From Ramlibacter sp. (GTDB lineage Bacteria; Pseudomonadota; Gammaproteobacteria; Burkholderiales; Burkholderiaceae_C), in NCBI GenBank assembly GCA_019635415.1, contig JAHBZN010000001.1, forward strand, positions 186,001 to 250,000: DNA of 64,000 nt, read 5' to 3'. The position numbers were made by a program, and so were the translations under genes. Shown here in pieces: positions 33,080-41,547 of this stretch. Numbering within the stretch: position 1 is the first letter of the stretch; each line of letters begins with the position of its first letter. A model generated the notes under the pieces. It did not search any database. It had not been told where the DNA came from and saw only the letters and a program-made list of their open reading frames with translations.

Positions 33080-33688
33080 ATGAACCGTCGAAACGCTACT
33101 TATTTCATAGCGGCTGGTGCCCTGCTGGCGGGGGCTTCCGGCCTTCTGGGGGGCTGCTCCGAGCAAAAGCCGCAGTTCCACGCGATCGACATCACCGGGG
33201 CCGACTACGCCAAGGACTTCCCGCTCACGGACCACAATGGCCGGCCGCGCAGCATCGCCGATTTCAAGGGCAAGATCGTGGTGGTCTTCTTCGGCTACAC
33301 GCAGTGCCCCGACGTCTGCCCGACCTCGATGGCCGAGCTGGCCGAGGTCAAGCGCTCGCTCGGCCCCGATGCCGACAAGCTGCAGGGCGTGTTCATCACG
33401 GTCGATCCGCAGCGCGACACCCCGGAGGTGCTCAAGGCCTACATGGCCAACTTCGACCCCACGTTTCTGGCGCTGCGCGGCACGCCCGAGCAGCTCGCCG
33501 CCGTGGCCAAGGACTTCAAGGTGTACTACAAGAAGGTCGATGGCAAGACGCCGACCAGCTACACCATGGACCACTCGGCCGGCAGCTACGTCTATGACAC
33601 GCAAGGCCACATTCGCCTGTACACGCGCTATGGCGGCGGTGCCCAGGCGCTGGCCGACGATGTGAAGCTGCTGCTCAAGAGCCGCTGA
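33080..33688 (+). CDS. Sco1/SenC copper chaperone lipoprotein
   Basis: A 202-residue Sco protein that helps assemble the CuA centre. The copper site is Cys76-P-D-V-Cys80 and His165 (TMDHSAGSYVYD), in a thioredoxin fold with IVVVFFGYTQCPDVCPTSMAEL. The N-terminus is a lipoprotein signal peptide with the lipobox LLGGC and acceptor Cys26. Residues 6-19 of this signal peptide (ATYFIAAGALLAGA) are encoded by a dispersed repeat. It starts 11 bases after ctaB and precedes the HEAT-repeat gene by 2 bases. Confidence 0.95.
   Translation: MNRRNATYFIAAGALLAGASGLLGGCSEQKPQFHAIDITGADYAKDFPLTDHNGRPRSIADFKGKIVVVFFGYTQCPDVCPTSMAELAEVKRSLGPDADKLQGVFITVDPQRDTPEVLKAYMANFDPTFLALRGTPEQLAAVAKDFKVYYKKVDGKTPTSYTMDHSAGSYVYDTQGHIRLYTRYGGGAQALADDVKLLLKSR
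33095..33136. repeat. Dispersed palindromic repeat, copy 5, inside sco signal peptide
   Basis: Reads GCTACTTATTTCATAGCGG..GCCCTGCTGG..GGGGGCT and lies in the sco frame, supplying the hydrophobic core of the signal peptide. The orientation and phase match the copy in the DUF547 gene. Confidence 0.82.
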
Positions 33689-33690
33689 CC

Positions 33691-34503
33691 GTGGTGCAGC
33701 ACCTGCTGGGCCGCAAGGGGGCCGCGCGCATCGCGCTGATCCCGCAGGAGGTGCTGCAGGCTCTGGGCGACGGGCTCGTGCCCACGGTCAATCTCAACGA
33801 ATTCCTCGCGCTCGACCTGCCGCGCCTCGCGCGGGCCGTGGCGGGCCACATCGGACTCGACGCGCACGCCGAACGGCTCACCGACACCCTGGCGATGCTG
33901 GTGGCTTTCAAGCCCATGAAGCGCCACGAGCATGTGGCCCGCGCGCTCTACGACCTGACCGCCGCGCGCGCGGACCGCGACACGGTGGCCCATGCCCTGG
34001 CCTGCCACCCGAGCGATGTGGCGCGTGCCTGGGCCACGCAGTGGGTGATGTTCTCGGGGCTGGATCTGCCGGGCCAGCTGGCCAGCGTGCGCCGGTTTGC
34101 GGCCGACCCGCACTTTGGCGTGCGCGAGTTCGCGTGGATGGCCCTGCGCAATGACGTGGCGGCCGATCCGGCGCGTGCACTGGCGCTGTTGCAGCCCTGG
34201 GTGCGCGAGACGGACGAGAACCTGCGCCGCTTTGCCAGCGAACTCACGCGCCCGCGCGGCGTCTGGTGTGCGCCCATCGAGGCCTTCAAGGCCGAGCCCT
34301 GGCGCGCGCTGCCTCTGATCGAGCCCCTGCGCGCCGACCCCAGCCGCTATGTGCAGAACTCGGTGGCCAACTGGCTCAACGATGCGAGCAAGAGCCAGCC
34401 GCAATGGGTGGATGAGGTCTGCGCCCGCTGGCTGCGGGAGTCGCCCGCCGCGCCGACCCGGTACATTGTTCGCCGGGCCTGCCGGACGCTATCAAAAACA
34501 TAG
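33691..34503 (+). CDS. HEAT-like DNA alkylation repair protein (AlkC/AlkD group)
   Basis: A 270-residue all-helical protein with HEAT-like repeats. The C-terminal half has the AlkC/COG4335 pattern: RRFAADPHFGVREFAWMALRND, LQPWVRETDENLRRFASELTRPRG, DPSRYVQNSVANWLNDASK and TRYIVRRACRTL. Such proteins flip and excise N3- or N7-alkylated bases. A start GTG at 33691 is 2 bases after sco, so it is co-transcribed with the oxidase genes for no obvious reason. The stop TAG and the last codons (LSKT) come from a dispersed repeat, and a few C-terminal residues may have been lost. Confidence 0.78.
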   Translation: MVQHLLGRKGAARIALIPQEVLQALGDGLVPTVNLNEFLALDLPRLARAVAGHIGLDAHAERLTDTLAMLVAFKPMKRHEHVARALYDLTAARADRDTVAHALACHPSDVARAWATQWVMFSGLDLPGQLASVRRFAADPHFGVREFAWMALRNDVAADPARALALLQPWVRETDENLRRFASELTRPRGVWCAPIEAFKAEPWRALPLIEPLRADPSRYVQNSVANWLNDASKSQPQWVDEVCARWLRESPAAPTRYIVRRACRTLSKT

Positions 34504-34530
34504 CTGAAAGTGGCCGCCCTGAAAGGGCTA
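34488..34530. repeat. Dispersed palindromic repeat, copy 6, at a gene 3' end
   Basis: GCTATCAAAAACATAGCTG..AGTGGCCGC..AAAGGGCTA. It supplies the last codons and the TAG stop of the AlkC-like gene. Confidence 0.82.
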
Positions 34531-34545
34531 CCGGTCGATCTGATT

Positions 34546-34574
34546 AAAAAAAGCCGCTCGAAGCGGCTTTTTTT
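34546..34574. terminator. Bidirectional intrinsic terminator
   Basis: Perfect 13-bp stem AAAAAAAGCCGCT / AGCGGCTTTTTTT with a CGA loop. It ends the surf1-to-alkC transcript on the forward strand and the TctC-like gene on the reverse strand. Confidence 0.93.
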
Positions 34575-34593
34575 GAGAGGCGGAGCGTCATGC

Positions 34594-35610
34594 TCACTGG
34601 GCCTTGATGCCCCGCATCGCAATCACGCCGCCCAGCAGGTTGGTGTCGGCCTTGATGCGGTTGGCCAGGCCTTCGGCCGAGGTGCCCGCGACCTGCCAGC
34701 CCTGCTGGAACAGCTTCTGGCGCACGTCGGGGCTGCGGGCGATTTCGCTGATCAGGCCCGACAGCTTGGCCACGATGGGCTTGGGCAGGCTGGCGGGGCC
34801 GGCCGCGGCGGTCCAGATCTCGAGCTGGAAGCCGCGGATACCGCCTTCGTCCAGGCTCGGGTATTCGGGCACCAGCGGGCTGCGGTTCACCGAGGTCACG
34901 CCCACGGCCTTGAGCTTGCCCGCGCGGATCTGCGGCGCGGCCAGGCCCGGAGGCAGCAGCGCCAGCTGGATCTGTCCGCCGATCATCGCGTTGATGACCT
35001 GCGGGTTGCCCGGGTAGGGCACGTGCACCGGGGCGATGTTGGTCTTGGTCTTGAGCAGTTCCATGCCGATGTGACCCACGGTGCCGATGCCGGGCGAGGC
35101 GTAGCTCCACTTGTCACCGCCATTGCGCGCGGCCAGGAAGAACTCCTGCGCGTTGTTGAAGGGCAGGGTGGCCGGCGCGGTGAGCAGCAGCGGCGCGGTG
35201 CCGATCAGGCTGATCGGGGCCAGGTCCTTGATCGGGTCGAACGGCGTGGCCGGGTTCAGCAGCTTGGCGATCGTCATGTTGCCGTTGATCATGATGCCCA
35301 GCGTGTGGTTGTCGGTGGACTTGGCCACCACGTCCGCCGCGATGTTGCCGCCCGCGCCGGGCCGGTTCTCCACGATCACCGGCTGGCCGAGTGCCTTGGA
35401 CAGGGGCTCGGCGATCGTGCGGGCCACCAGGTCGGGGGTGGACCCGCCGGGAAAGCCCACCATCAGGCGCACCGGCTTGGTGGGCCAGTCCAGCGCCGCC
35501 GCGCTCTTGGGCGCTGCGGCCTTGGCGGGCTTGGTCTGGGCCTGGGCTGCGCCGCAGGCCAGGGCTACCGCGGCCAGCAGAGCGGCCCGGCGGGAGAAGG
35601 TGTTGAACAT
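34594..35610 (-). CDS. Tripartite tricarboxylate transporter binding protein (TctC/Bug family)
   Basis: A 338-residue periplasmic solute-binding protein of the TctC (Bug) family, expanded in Burkholderiales. The signal peptide is MFNTFSRRAALLAAVALACG, cleaved after AQA. The mature protein shows WPTKPVRLMVGFPGGSTPDLVARTIAEPL, NRPGAGGNIAADVVAK, and DKWSYASPGIGTVGHIGMELLK. No TctA or TctB membrane genes are adjacent, so it is an orphan, as is usual for Bug proteins. A carboxylate or aromatic-acid ligand is likely but unknown. Confidence 0.93.
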   Translation of the reverse strand: MFNTFSRRAALLAAVALACGAAQAQTKPAKAAAPKSAAALDWPTKPVRLMVGFPGGSTPDLVARTIAEPLSKALGQPVIVENRPGAGGNIAADVVAKSTDNHTLGIMINGNMTIAKLLNPATPFDPIKDLAPISLIGTAPLLLTAPATLPFNNAQEFFLAARNGGDKWSYASPGIGTVGHIGMELLKTKTNIAPVHVPYPGNPQVINAMIGGQIQLALLPPGLAAPQIRAGKLKAVGVTSVNRSPLVPEYPSLDEGGIRGFQLEIWTAAAGPASLPKPIVAKLSGLISEIARSPDVRQKLFQQGWQVAGTSAEGLANRIKADTNLLGGVIAMRGIKAQ

Positions 35611-35682
35611 GCTGAATGACTCCTTGATGATGTGAAGCCCGGGACGATGCCCGGAACCGGCCGCCATGCTACAGCGAGATCA

Positions 35683-37383
35683 TCAGAAATTCATGGCACG
35701 GATCGACTTGCGCGTGTCCTTGGCCATCTCGGCCACCACGTCCTGTAACCACTTCAGGCTACTTGCCGCGTCGCGCGGGCCATCCGGCAGGATGGCGGCC
35801 GCCACATGGAACCGCAGCGTGACCCCGCCGGGCAGCGCCTCGGACTCGCGCAGGCCGCTGGCCACCACCCGGGTGGCGCAGGCCTGCGCCGCGGCTTCGG
35901 TGGTCGGGCCGTCCAGCAGCAGCGCGAACTGCTGCTCGCCCACGCGGGCCACCAGATCCACATCGGTCACCACGTGGCGCAGCAGTGACGTGGCCAGCAC
36001 CAGCGCGCGGTCGCCGGCCTCGCGCCCGTGCTCCAGCACGATGCTGTCCAGGTTGGCCAGCCGGACCACCAGCAGCGCGCACGAATGCGCCTGGCTGGTG
36101 GCGCGGGCCATCGCGCCCTCGAGCCGCTGCAGCAGGGGCTGCATCGGGGTCAGCCCGGTGAGCGGGTCGGAGCGCGGCAGCGCGGCGGCGCGCACCTGGG
36201 CCTCGCGCCGCATGGTGCCGCGCAGGCTCAGCGCGTAGAACAGGATGGGCATCTCCAGCACCGCGCCGATCGACAGGCCGTAGCGCGTCAGCGCGCTGGT
36301 GGGAATCAGGTTCATGCCGCGCGCCAGCGGGAACAGCGCCATCACCACCACCGGCAGGAAGCCCAGCGCGATCAGGCGGATGGCCGGGTCGTCACCCTGG
36401 GCCCAGACCAGGCCGATCAGCACCATCACCACGGCCAGCGACATCACCGTGAACACCATCACCACGGCAAAGCTGGCGCGCGTGGTGAGCACCGTGTCCG
36501 TCGCCACGGCCGAGAGCAGTGCAGCGATCATGGACCACACGGCCAGGTCCAGGTAGCGGGAGAAGCGCGCGGGCTCGGTCACCATGCGCACGAACCACAG
36601 GCCCACGGCCGACGACACGCCGGGCAGGATGAAGGTGGCCACCTCGTTCCAGCGCAGCCACTCGTTCCAGATGTGCTGGGCGCCCACGCCCAGATAGGCC
36701 AGCTGGCCGGCACTCAGTGCGAACACATACGCTGCGTAGGCGCCGAAGTTGCGGTCGCGGAAGACCAGTGCGTTGGCCAGCGCCACCAGGATGATCAGCG
36801 CAGCCAGTCCGAAATAGGCCCCGAGCAGGAACTGCTCGCGCTCGCGCGAGGAGGCCAGGTCGCGCAGGTTGTACAGGTTCAGCGGCGTGGCGAAATTGAC
36901 GCGCGCGTGCTCCACGCGCAGCCAGTAGCGCACGGTGTCGCTGCGGCCCTCGGCCAGCTCGAAGGTCGGGAAACGCCCGGGCAGCGGCCAGTCGGACACC
37001 GCCTTGCTGTCGCCCGCCTCACGCACCACCCATTGCCCGTCCGGGCCGCGGTAGAACAGCTGGGCGCGGTCCACGCCCGAGGAGGCGAGCTCGAGGAACC
37101 AGTGGCCGGCGGGTGGCGTGGCCGCGTCAAAGCGGAACCACAGCGCCTTGCCGTCGATGTTGTACTGAGGGTGCAGGCCGCGCGGCGCCCAGGACACGGG
37201 TGGCAGGCTGGCCTCGATCTGGTCGACCGTCATGACCGCTGTGGGGTCGATCCAGTAGACGCTGCGGTTGTCCAGCGACAGCGGTGCCGTGGTCGCCGTG
37301 AGGCTGATCGGGCCCGGCAACTCCTGCGCCACGGCGGCGCACAGCCCCAGCAGCCACAGCATCCCCACCCACCAGTTGCGCAT
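35683..37383 (-). CDS. 7TMR-DISM membrane protein with degenerate GGDEF domain
   Basis: A 566-residue sensory protein. After a signal peptide (ending VAQ) comes a periplasmic 7TMR-DISMED2 jelly-roll-like domain (to about residue 180). Seven transmembrane helices follow (residues 185-380, LLGAYFGLAALIILVALANALV onward), then a cytosolic GGDEF-like domain. The domain keeps the early SDPLTGL motif, but the catalytic GG(D/E)EF loop is GEQQF in VARVGEQQFALLLDGP. It is therefore unlikely to make cyclic di-GMP and may be a binding or regulatory remnant. ATG at 37383. A GTG at 37392 is an alternative. It lies downstream of the rpoH terminator. Confidence 0.85.
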   Translation of the reverse strand: MRNWWVGMLWLLGLCAAVAQELPGPISLTATTAPLSLDNRSVYWIDPTAVMTVDQIEASLPPVSWAPRGLHPQYNIDGKALWFRFDAATPPAGHWFLELASSGVDRAQLFYRGPDGQWVVREAGDSKAVSDWPLPGRFPTFELAEGRSDTVRYWLRVEHARVNFATPLNLYNLRDLASSREREQFLLGAYFGLAALIILVALANALVFRDRNFGAYAAYVFALSAGQLAYLGVGAQHIWNEWLRWNEVATFILPGVSSAVGLWFVRMVTEPARFSRYLDLAVWSMIAALLSAVATDTVLTTRASFAVVMVFTVMSLAVVMVLIGLVWAQGDDPAIRLIALGFLPVVVMALFPLARGMNLIPTSALTRYGLSIGAVLEMPILFYALSLRGTMRREAQVRAAALPRSDPLTGLTPMQPLLQRLEGAMARATSQAHSCALLVVRLANLDSIVLEHGREAGDRALVLATSLLRHVVTDVDLVARVGEQQFALLLDGPTTEAAAQACATRVVASGLRESEALPGGVTLRFHVAAAILPDGPRDAASSLKWLQDVVAEMAKDTRKSIRAMNF

Positions 37384-37410
37384 GCGTTCCACGGGCCCGA
37401 TTGTTGCAAA

Positions 37411-37434
37411 AAAGGCCCGGATGACCGGGCCTTT
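37411..37434 (-). terminator. Intrinsic terminator of rpoH
   Basis: Stem AAAGGCCCGG / CCGGGCCTTT with an ATGA/TCAT loop. On the reverse strand, 24 bases after the rpoH stop, it is followed by a T-run (TTTTTT), giving a standard terminator between rpoH and the 7TMR-DISM gene. Confidence 0.9.
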
Positions 37435-37457
37435 CGGGTTTCAAAGCGTTGCGCCGC

Positions 37458-38393
<936 letters not shown>

Positions 38394-38423
38394 ACCAGAA
38401 CTCCTTTCATGTCAGGTTCAATG

Positions 38424-38450
38424 TTAGCACTCTGGTAGATCGAGTGCTAA
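38424..38450. promoter_or_regulatory. CIRCE element (HrcA operator) upstream of rpoH
   Basis: Perfect TTAGCACTC-N9-GAGTGCTAA, the textbook CIRCE inverted repeat recognised by the heat-shock repressor HrcA. It lies 30 bases before the rpoH start codon on the reverse strand. Both arms match the consensus at every base. Confidence 0.97.
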
Positions 38451-38522
38451 TCGGGAGGTCCTATCGGCTAGATAGCCAGCCCTAAGGGTAACCCCTCAGA
38501 CTTAGCCGAATGTGAGGAAAGG

Positions 38523-38547
38523 AACAAATTTGTTAGTGTGCGCACAC
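38523..38547. promoter_or_regulatory. Two adjacent perfect 12-bp palindromes upstream of rpoH
   Basis: AACAAATTTGTT (38523-38534) is followed one base later by GTGTGCGCACAC (38536-38547), between the SelD-fusion stop and the rpoH CIRCE element. Each is a perfect dyad. They may be operators for rpoH transcription or mark a regulatory upstream region. I do not recognise the cognate protein. Confidence 0.5.
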
Positions 38548-38588
38548 ATTTTCGCGCGAGCCGCCGTCGAAGGATCGCCCGGGGCCGT

Positions 38589-40868
38589 TCAGGGTGCCAG
38601 TACCACCGGAGCCACTTCGTCTCCCTGCGCGAGCACCCGCCCGATGAGCGCGGCACGGTCAAAACCGGCGGCACGCAACGCCGCGAGGCAGGCGTCGGCC
38701 TGGCCGGCCGGCACGCCGGCCAGCAGCCCGCCCGCAGTCTGCGGGTCGAACAACAGCGGATAGCGGGGGTCGTCCACCAACGTTTCCTGGTTGCGAAGGG
38801 CGCGGCGCAGCCGCACGTTGGCGGGCTGCAGCGAGCTCACGATGCCGGCGGCCACGCAGTCCAGCGCGCCATCGAGCAATGGCAGCGCCGACAGCTGCAG
38901 TTCGGCGTCCACGCCGGACGGACGCGTCATCTCCACCAGATGCCCGAGCAGGCCAAAGCCCGTGACATCGGTGCAGGCGGTGGCGCCGTGGTCGCGCAGG
39001 ATCTGCGCGCCCGCGCGGTTGGACACCTGCATCGACAGCAGCGCAGCGTCGATCCAGCGGCCCCTGGCCGAAGCGAGTGCGTGCGCCGCGAGCAGCGTGC
39101 CCGTGCCCAGCGGCTTGGTCAGCAGCAGCAGGTCGCCGGGGCGCAGCCCGCTCTTGCGCATCACGCCCACCATGCCGTCATCCACCAGCCCGTTGACGGC
39201 GAAACCGAGCGCCAGCTCGCGGCCCTCGCCGGTGTGGCCACCGACCAGGGCGCAGCCCGCTTCGTTGAGCACTTCCACGGCACCGGTCATCATCTGCAGC
39301 AGCAGGTCGCCGACCTTGCTTTCCAGGCCCGGCGGAACGGTGGCGATGGCCGTGGCAGATTGCGCTTCGCCGCCCATGGCGAAGATGTCTCCCAGTGCGT
39401 GGTTGGCGGCGACCCTGCCCAGCAGGTAGGGGTCGTCGATGAAGGCGCGGAAGAAATCCACCGAGTGCACCATGGCTTTGCCCGGAGGCACGCGCACGAT
39501 GGCCGCGTCGTCGGGCGATTGCAGGCCCACCAGCACGTCATCGCGCTCCACCGGGTGCAGCCCGCCCAGCGCGCGCGACAGCACGCTGGCGCCCACCTTG
39601 GCGCCGCAACCTCCGCAGCGCATGGCGATGGCCGAGAGAGCCTGCCGTGACTCATCGGGCGTCAGCGAGACGGCAGGCACCGCAGCCGGGGCCGGCCGCT
39701 TGGCCATGGGCGGAAACTCGCTGAAGCGCTGCATGAAGCGGCGGTCGATCCAGTCCTTCCAGCGCCAGACCCAGTCGCCCTCGAACCCCAGCGCCCCGCG
39801 CGAGGCGACGGCATGGCGGTCGCCGGTGCTGATCAGCGCCAGCCAGCGGCGCTGCGGCCGGTAGGAGCCCAGCGGCTGGCCCCGCACACTGCGGCGCAGG
39901 TTGTCGGCCAGCGGCGGCCCCATACGCACCGCGAACACCCCCGCCTTTTCCAGGGGGTGACCTTCGATGGCGGCGATGTCGCCAGCCGCAAAGATGTGCG
40001 GGTCGGTCACGGTTTGCAGGGTGTCATTCACCTGGATGAAGCCCCCCGCGTCCAGCGCGAGACCGGTACCGCGCAGCCAGGCCGGCCCGCCCGCCTGGGT
40101 GACCCAGATGATCTCGTCGGCGTCCTGCGTGGCGCCCGTGGCGGTCTGCAACTGCCCCTCGCGGACCTGCCGCACCTGGGCACCGAGGTGCACCTTCACC
40201 CCGCGCTGCGCCAGCACCCGCGCAAACCGCCGCTGCACCCCCGGGTTGTGCGTGGGCAAGAGGGTGGCGCCCGCGGTGTACAGGTGAAACGTGAGTTCGT
40301 CGGGGTCGCGGCCCTGGGCCAGCAGCTCGCGACGCAGCCGGTGCTGCATGGCCAGCGTCAGTTCCACGCCGCCGGCTCCGCCGCCCACCACCGCCAGCGT
40401 GGTGGGGCCGGTGTGCTCGCGCACGCGTGCCAGCAGGGCCAGCCAGCGCTGGTTGAACTGGTGGATGGGCTTGACCGGCACCGCGTGTTCGGCGGCGCCG
40501 GGCACTTGCGTCACCTGCGGTGTGGAGCCGATGTTGACCGACAGCAGGTCGTAGGGCACGGGCGGCCGCTGGGCGCAAATGACCTGGTGGGCCGCGCGGT
40601 CGATGCCAATGACCGCATCGCGGTACAGGCGCGCGCCGGCGAACGCCGCCAGGCGTGCGAGATCGATATGCACCTCGTCGTAGTCGTAGTGCCCGGCGAT
40701 GTAGCCCGGCAGCATGCCGGAATAGGGGGTGTGGGTGTCGGTGCAGATCACGGTGAGCCGCACCCCGGGCTCGGGCTGCATGCCAAACCGCCGCAGCACG
40801 CCGACGTGGCTGTGCCCGCCGCCAATGAGGACGATGTCGCGCAGGACGGGGCGGTCAGTCGTTTGCAT
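38589..40868 (-). CDS. selD: Fusion of pyridine nucleotide-disulfide oxidoreductase and selenide, water dikinase SelD
   Basis: A 759-residue two-domain protein. Residues 1-390 are a type II NADH-dehydrogenase-like FAD oxidoreductase (IVLIGGGHSHVGVLRRFG at the start, VVGGGAGGVELTLAMQ at 160-176, IFAAGDIAAIEGHPLEKAGVFAVRMG). Residues about 400-759 are a complete SelD, which makes selenophosphate from selenide and ATP. Its active-site loop is C418-G-G-C421-G-A-K424, with Cys in place of selenocysteine (codon TGC), then ALGDIFAMGGEAQSATAIATVP and VTGFGLLGHLVEM. This fusion is known in bacteria. The FAD part is thought to supply reduced selenium. No selA, selB or selC is visible. Confidence 0.95.
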   Translation of the reverse strand: MQTTDRPVLRDIVLIGGGHSHVGVLRRFGMQPEPGVRLTVICTDTHTPYSGMLPGYIAGHYDYDEVHIDLARLAAFAGARLYRDAVIGIDRAAHQVICAQRPPVPYDLLSVNIGSTPQVTQVPGAAEHAVPVKPIHQFNQRWLALLARVREHTGPTTLAVVGGGAGGVELTLAMQHRLRRELLAQGRDPDELTFHLYTAGATLLPTHNPGVQRRFARVLAQRGVKVHLGAQVRQVREGQLQTATGATQDADEIIWVTQAGGPAWLRGTGLALDAGGFIQVNDTLQTVTDPHIFAAGDIAAIEGHPLEKAGVFAVRMGPPLADNLRRSVRGQPLGSYRPQRRWLALISTGDRHAVASRGALGFEGDWVWRWKDWIDRRFMQRFSEFPPMAKRPAPAAVPAVSLTPDESRQALSAIAMRCGGCGAKVGASVLSRALGGLHPVERDDVLVGLQSPDDAAIVRVPPGKAMVHSVDFFRAFIDDPYLLGRVAANHALGDIFAMGGEAQSATAIATVPPGLESKVGDLLLQMMTGAVEVLNEAGCALVGGHTGEGRELALGFAVNGLVDDGMVGVMRKSGLRPGDLLLLTKPLGTGTLLAAHALASARGRWIDAALLSMQVSNRAGAQILRDHGATACTDVTGFGLLGHLVEMTRPSGVDAELQLSALPLLDGALDCVAAGIVSSLQPANVRLRRALRNQETLVDDPRYPLLFDPQTAGGLLAGVPAGQADACLAALRAAGFDRAALIGRVLAQGDEVAPVVLAP

Positions 40869-40960
40869 GCGGTCTCATCATCGGGGTTATAACTTGGCGT
40901 CTTTCACACAGCGCATTGTGCGGAGTTTTGAACGGTGGCTGTCTTTGTGTTCCTGGTGCC

Positions 40961-41491
40961 ATGAACCGGCGGGCCCTGTGGCGCCGTCTTGCGCTGGCCT
41001 GCGGGCTGTGGATGCCCCTGGCAGGTCGCGCGGCGTCCGAGGTGCGGCCCTGGCCGGCGGGCCGGCGGGCGCCGCCTCTGGCACTGGGGGGCCTCGACGG
41101 CCGCCCCTGGCGCCTGTCGGACCTCAAGGGCCGCGTGGTGGTGCTCAACTTCTGGGCCACCTGGTGCGAGCCCTGCCGCGCCGAAATGCCGTCGCTGCAG
41201 TTTCTGGCGCAGCGGCATGCGCAGGACGGCCGGCTGGTGGTGCTGGCCGTGAACTACCAGGAACATGAAGCGCGGGTGCGCCGCTTCCTGGAGGCCACGG
41301 GGCTGCAACTGTCCGTGGCCCTGGACCGCGACGGCGCTGCGGCCAAGGCCTGGACCCGGCGCATCTTCCCGACCACGGTGATCATTGACGCCTCGGGCCG
41401 GCCCCGCTTCACGGTGACCGGTGAGTATGATTGGGCCGCTGCGGACGCCGACAGGCTGATCGCGCCGCTCCTGAAGGCGGCCCGCCGCTGA
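40961..41491 (+). CDS. TlpA-like periplasmic thiol:disulfide oxidoreductase
   Basis: A 176-residue thioredoxin-fold protein of the TlpA/ResA group. The N-terminus is a signal peptide or anchor (residues 1-25, LWRRLALACGLWMPLAGRAA). The redox site is Cys69-E-P-Cys72 in VVLNFWATWCEPCRAEMP, and the cis-proline is in RRIFPTTVIID. Proteins of this type reduce apocytochrome or other periplasmic disulfides. It is divergent from the SelD fusion gene. ATG at 40961 chosen because the signal peptide begins there. Confidence 0.9.
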   Translation: MNRRALWRRLALACGLWMPLAGRAASEVRPWPAGRRAPPLALGGLDGRPWRLSDLKGRVVVLNFWATWCEPCRAEMPSLQFLAQRHAQDGRLVVLAVNYQEHEARVRRFLEATGLQLSVALDRDGAAAKAWTRRIFPTTVIIDASGRPRFTVTGEYDWAAADADRLIAPLLKAARR

Positions 41492-41547
41492 GGCCGGGCG
41501 TTCGCCATCCCCCTTTCTTTCTCTTGCGCCACCACCAGGAAACACCC

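Noticed and set aside
39603..39626. Selenocysteine codon in SelD
   Set aside because: The active-site codon in MRCGGCGAK is TGC (cysteine), not TGA.
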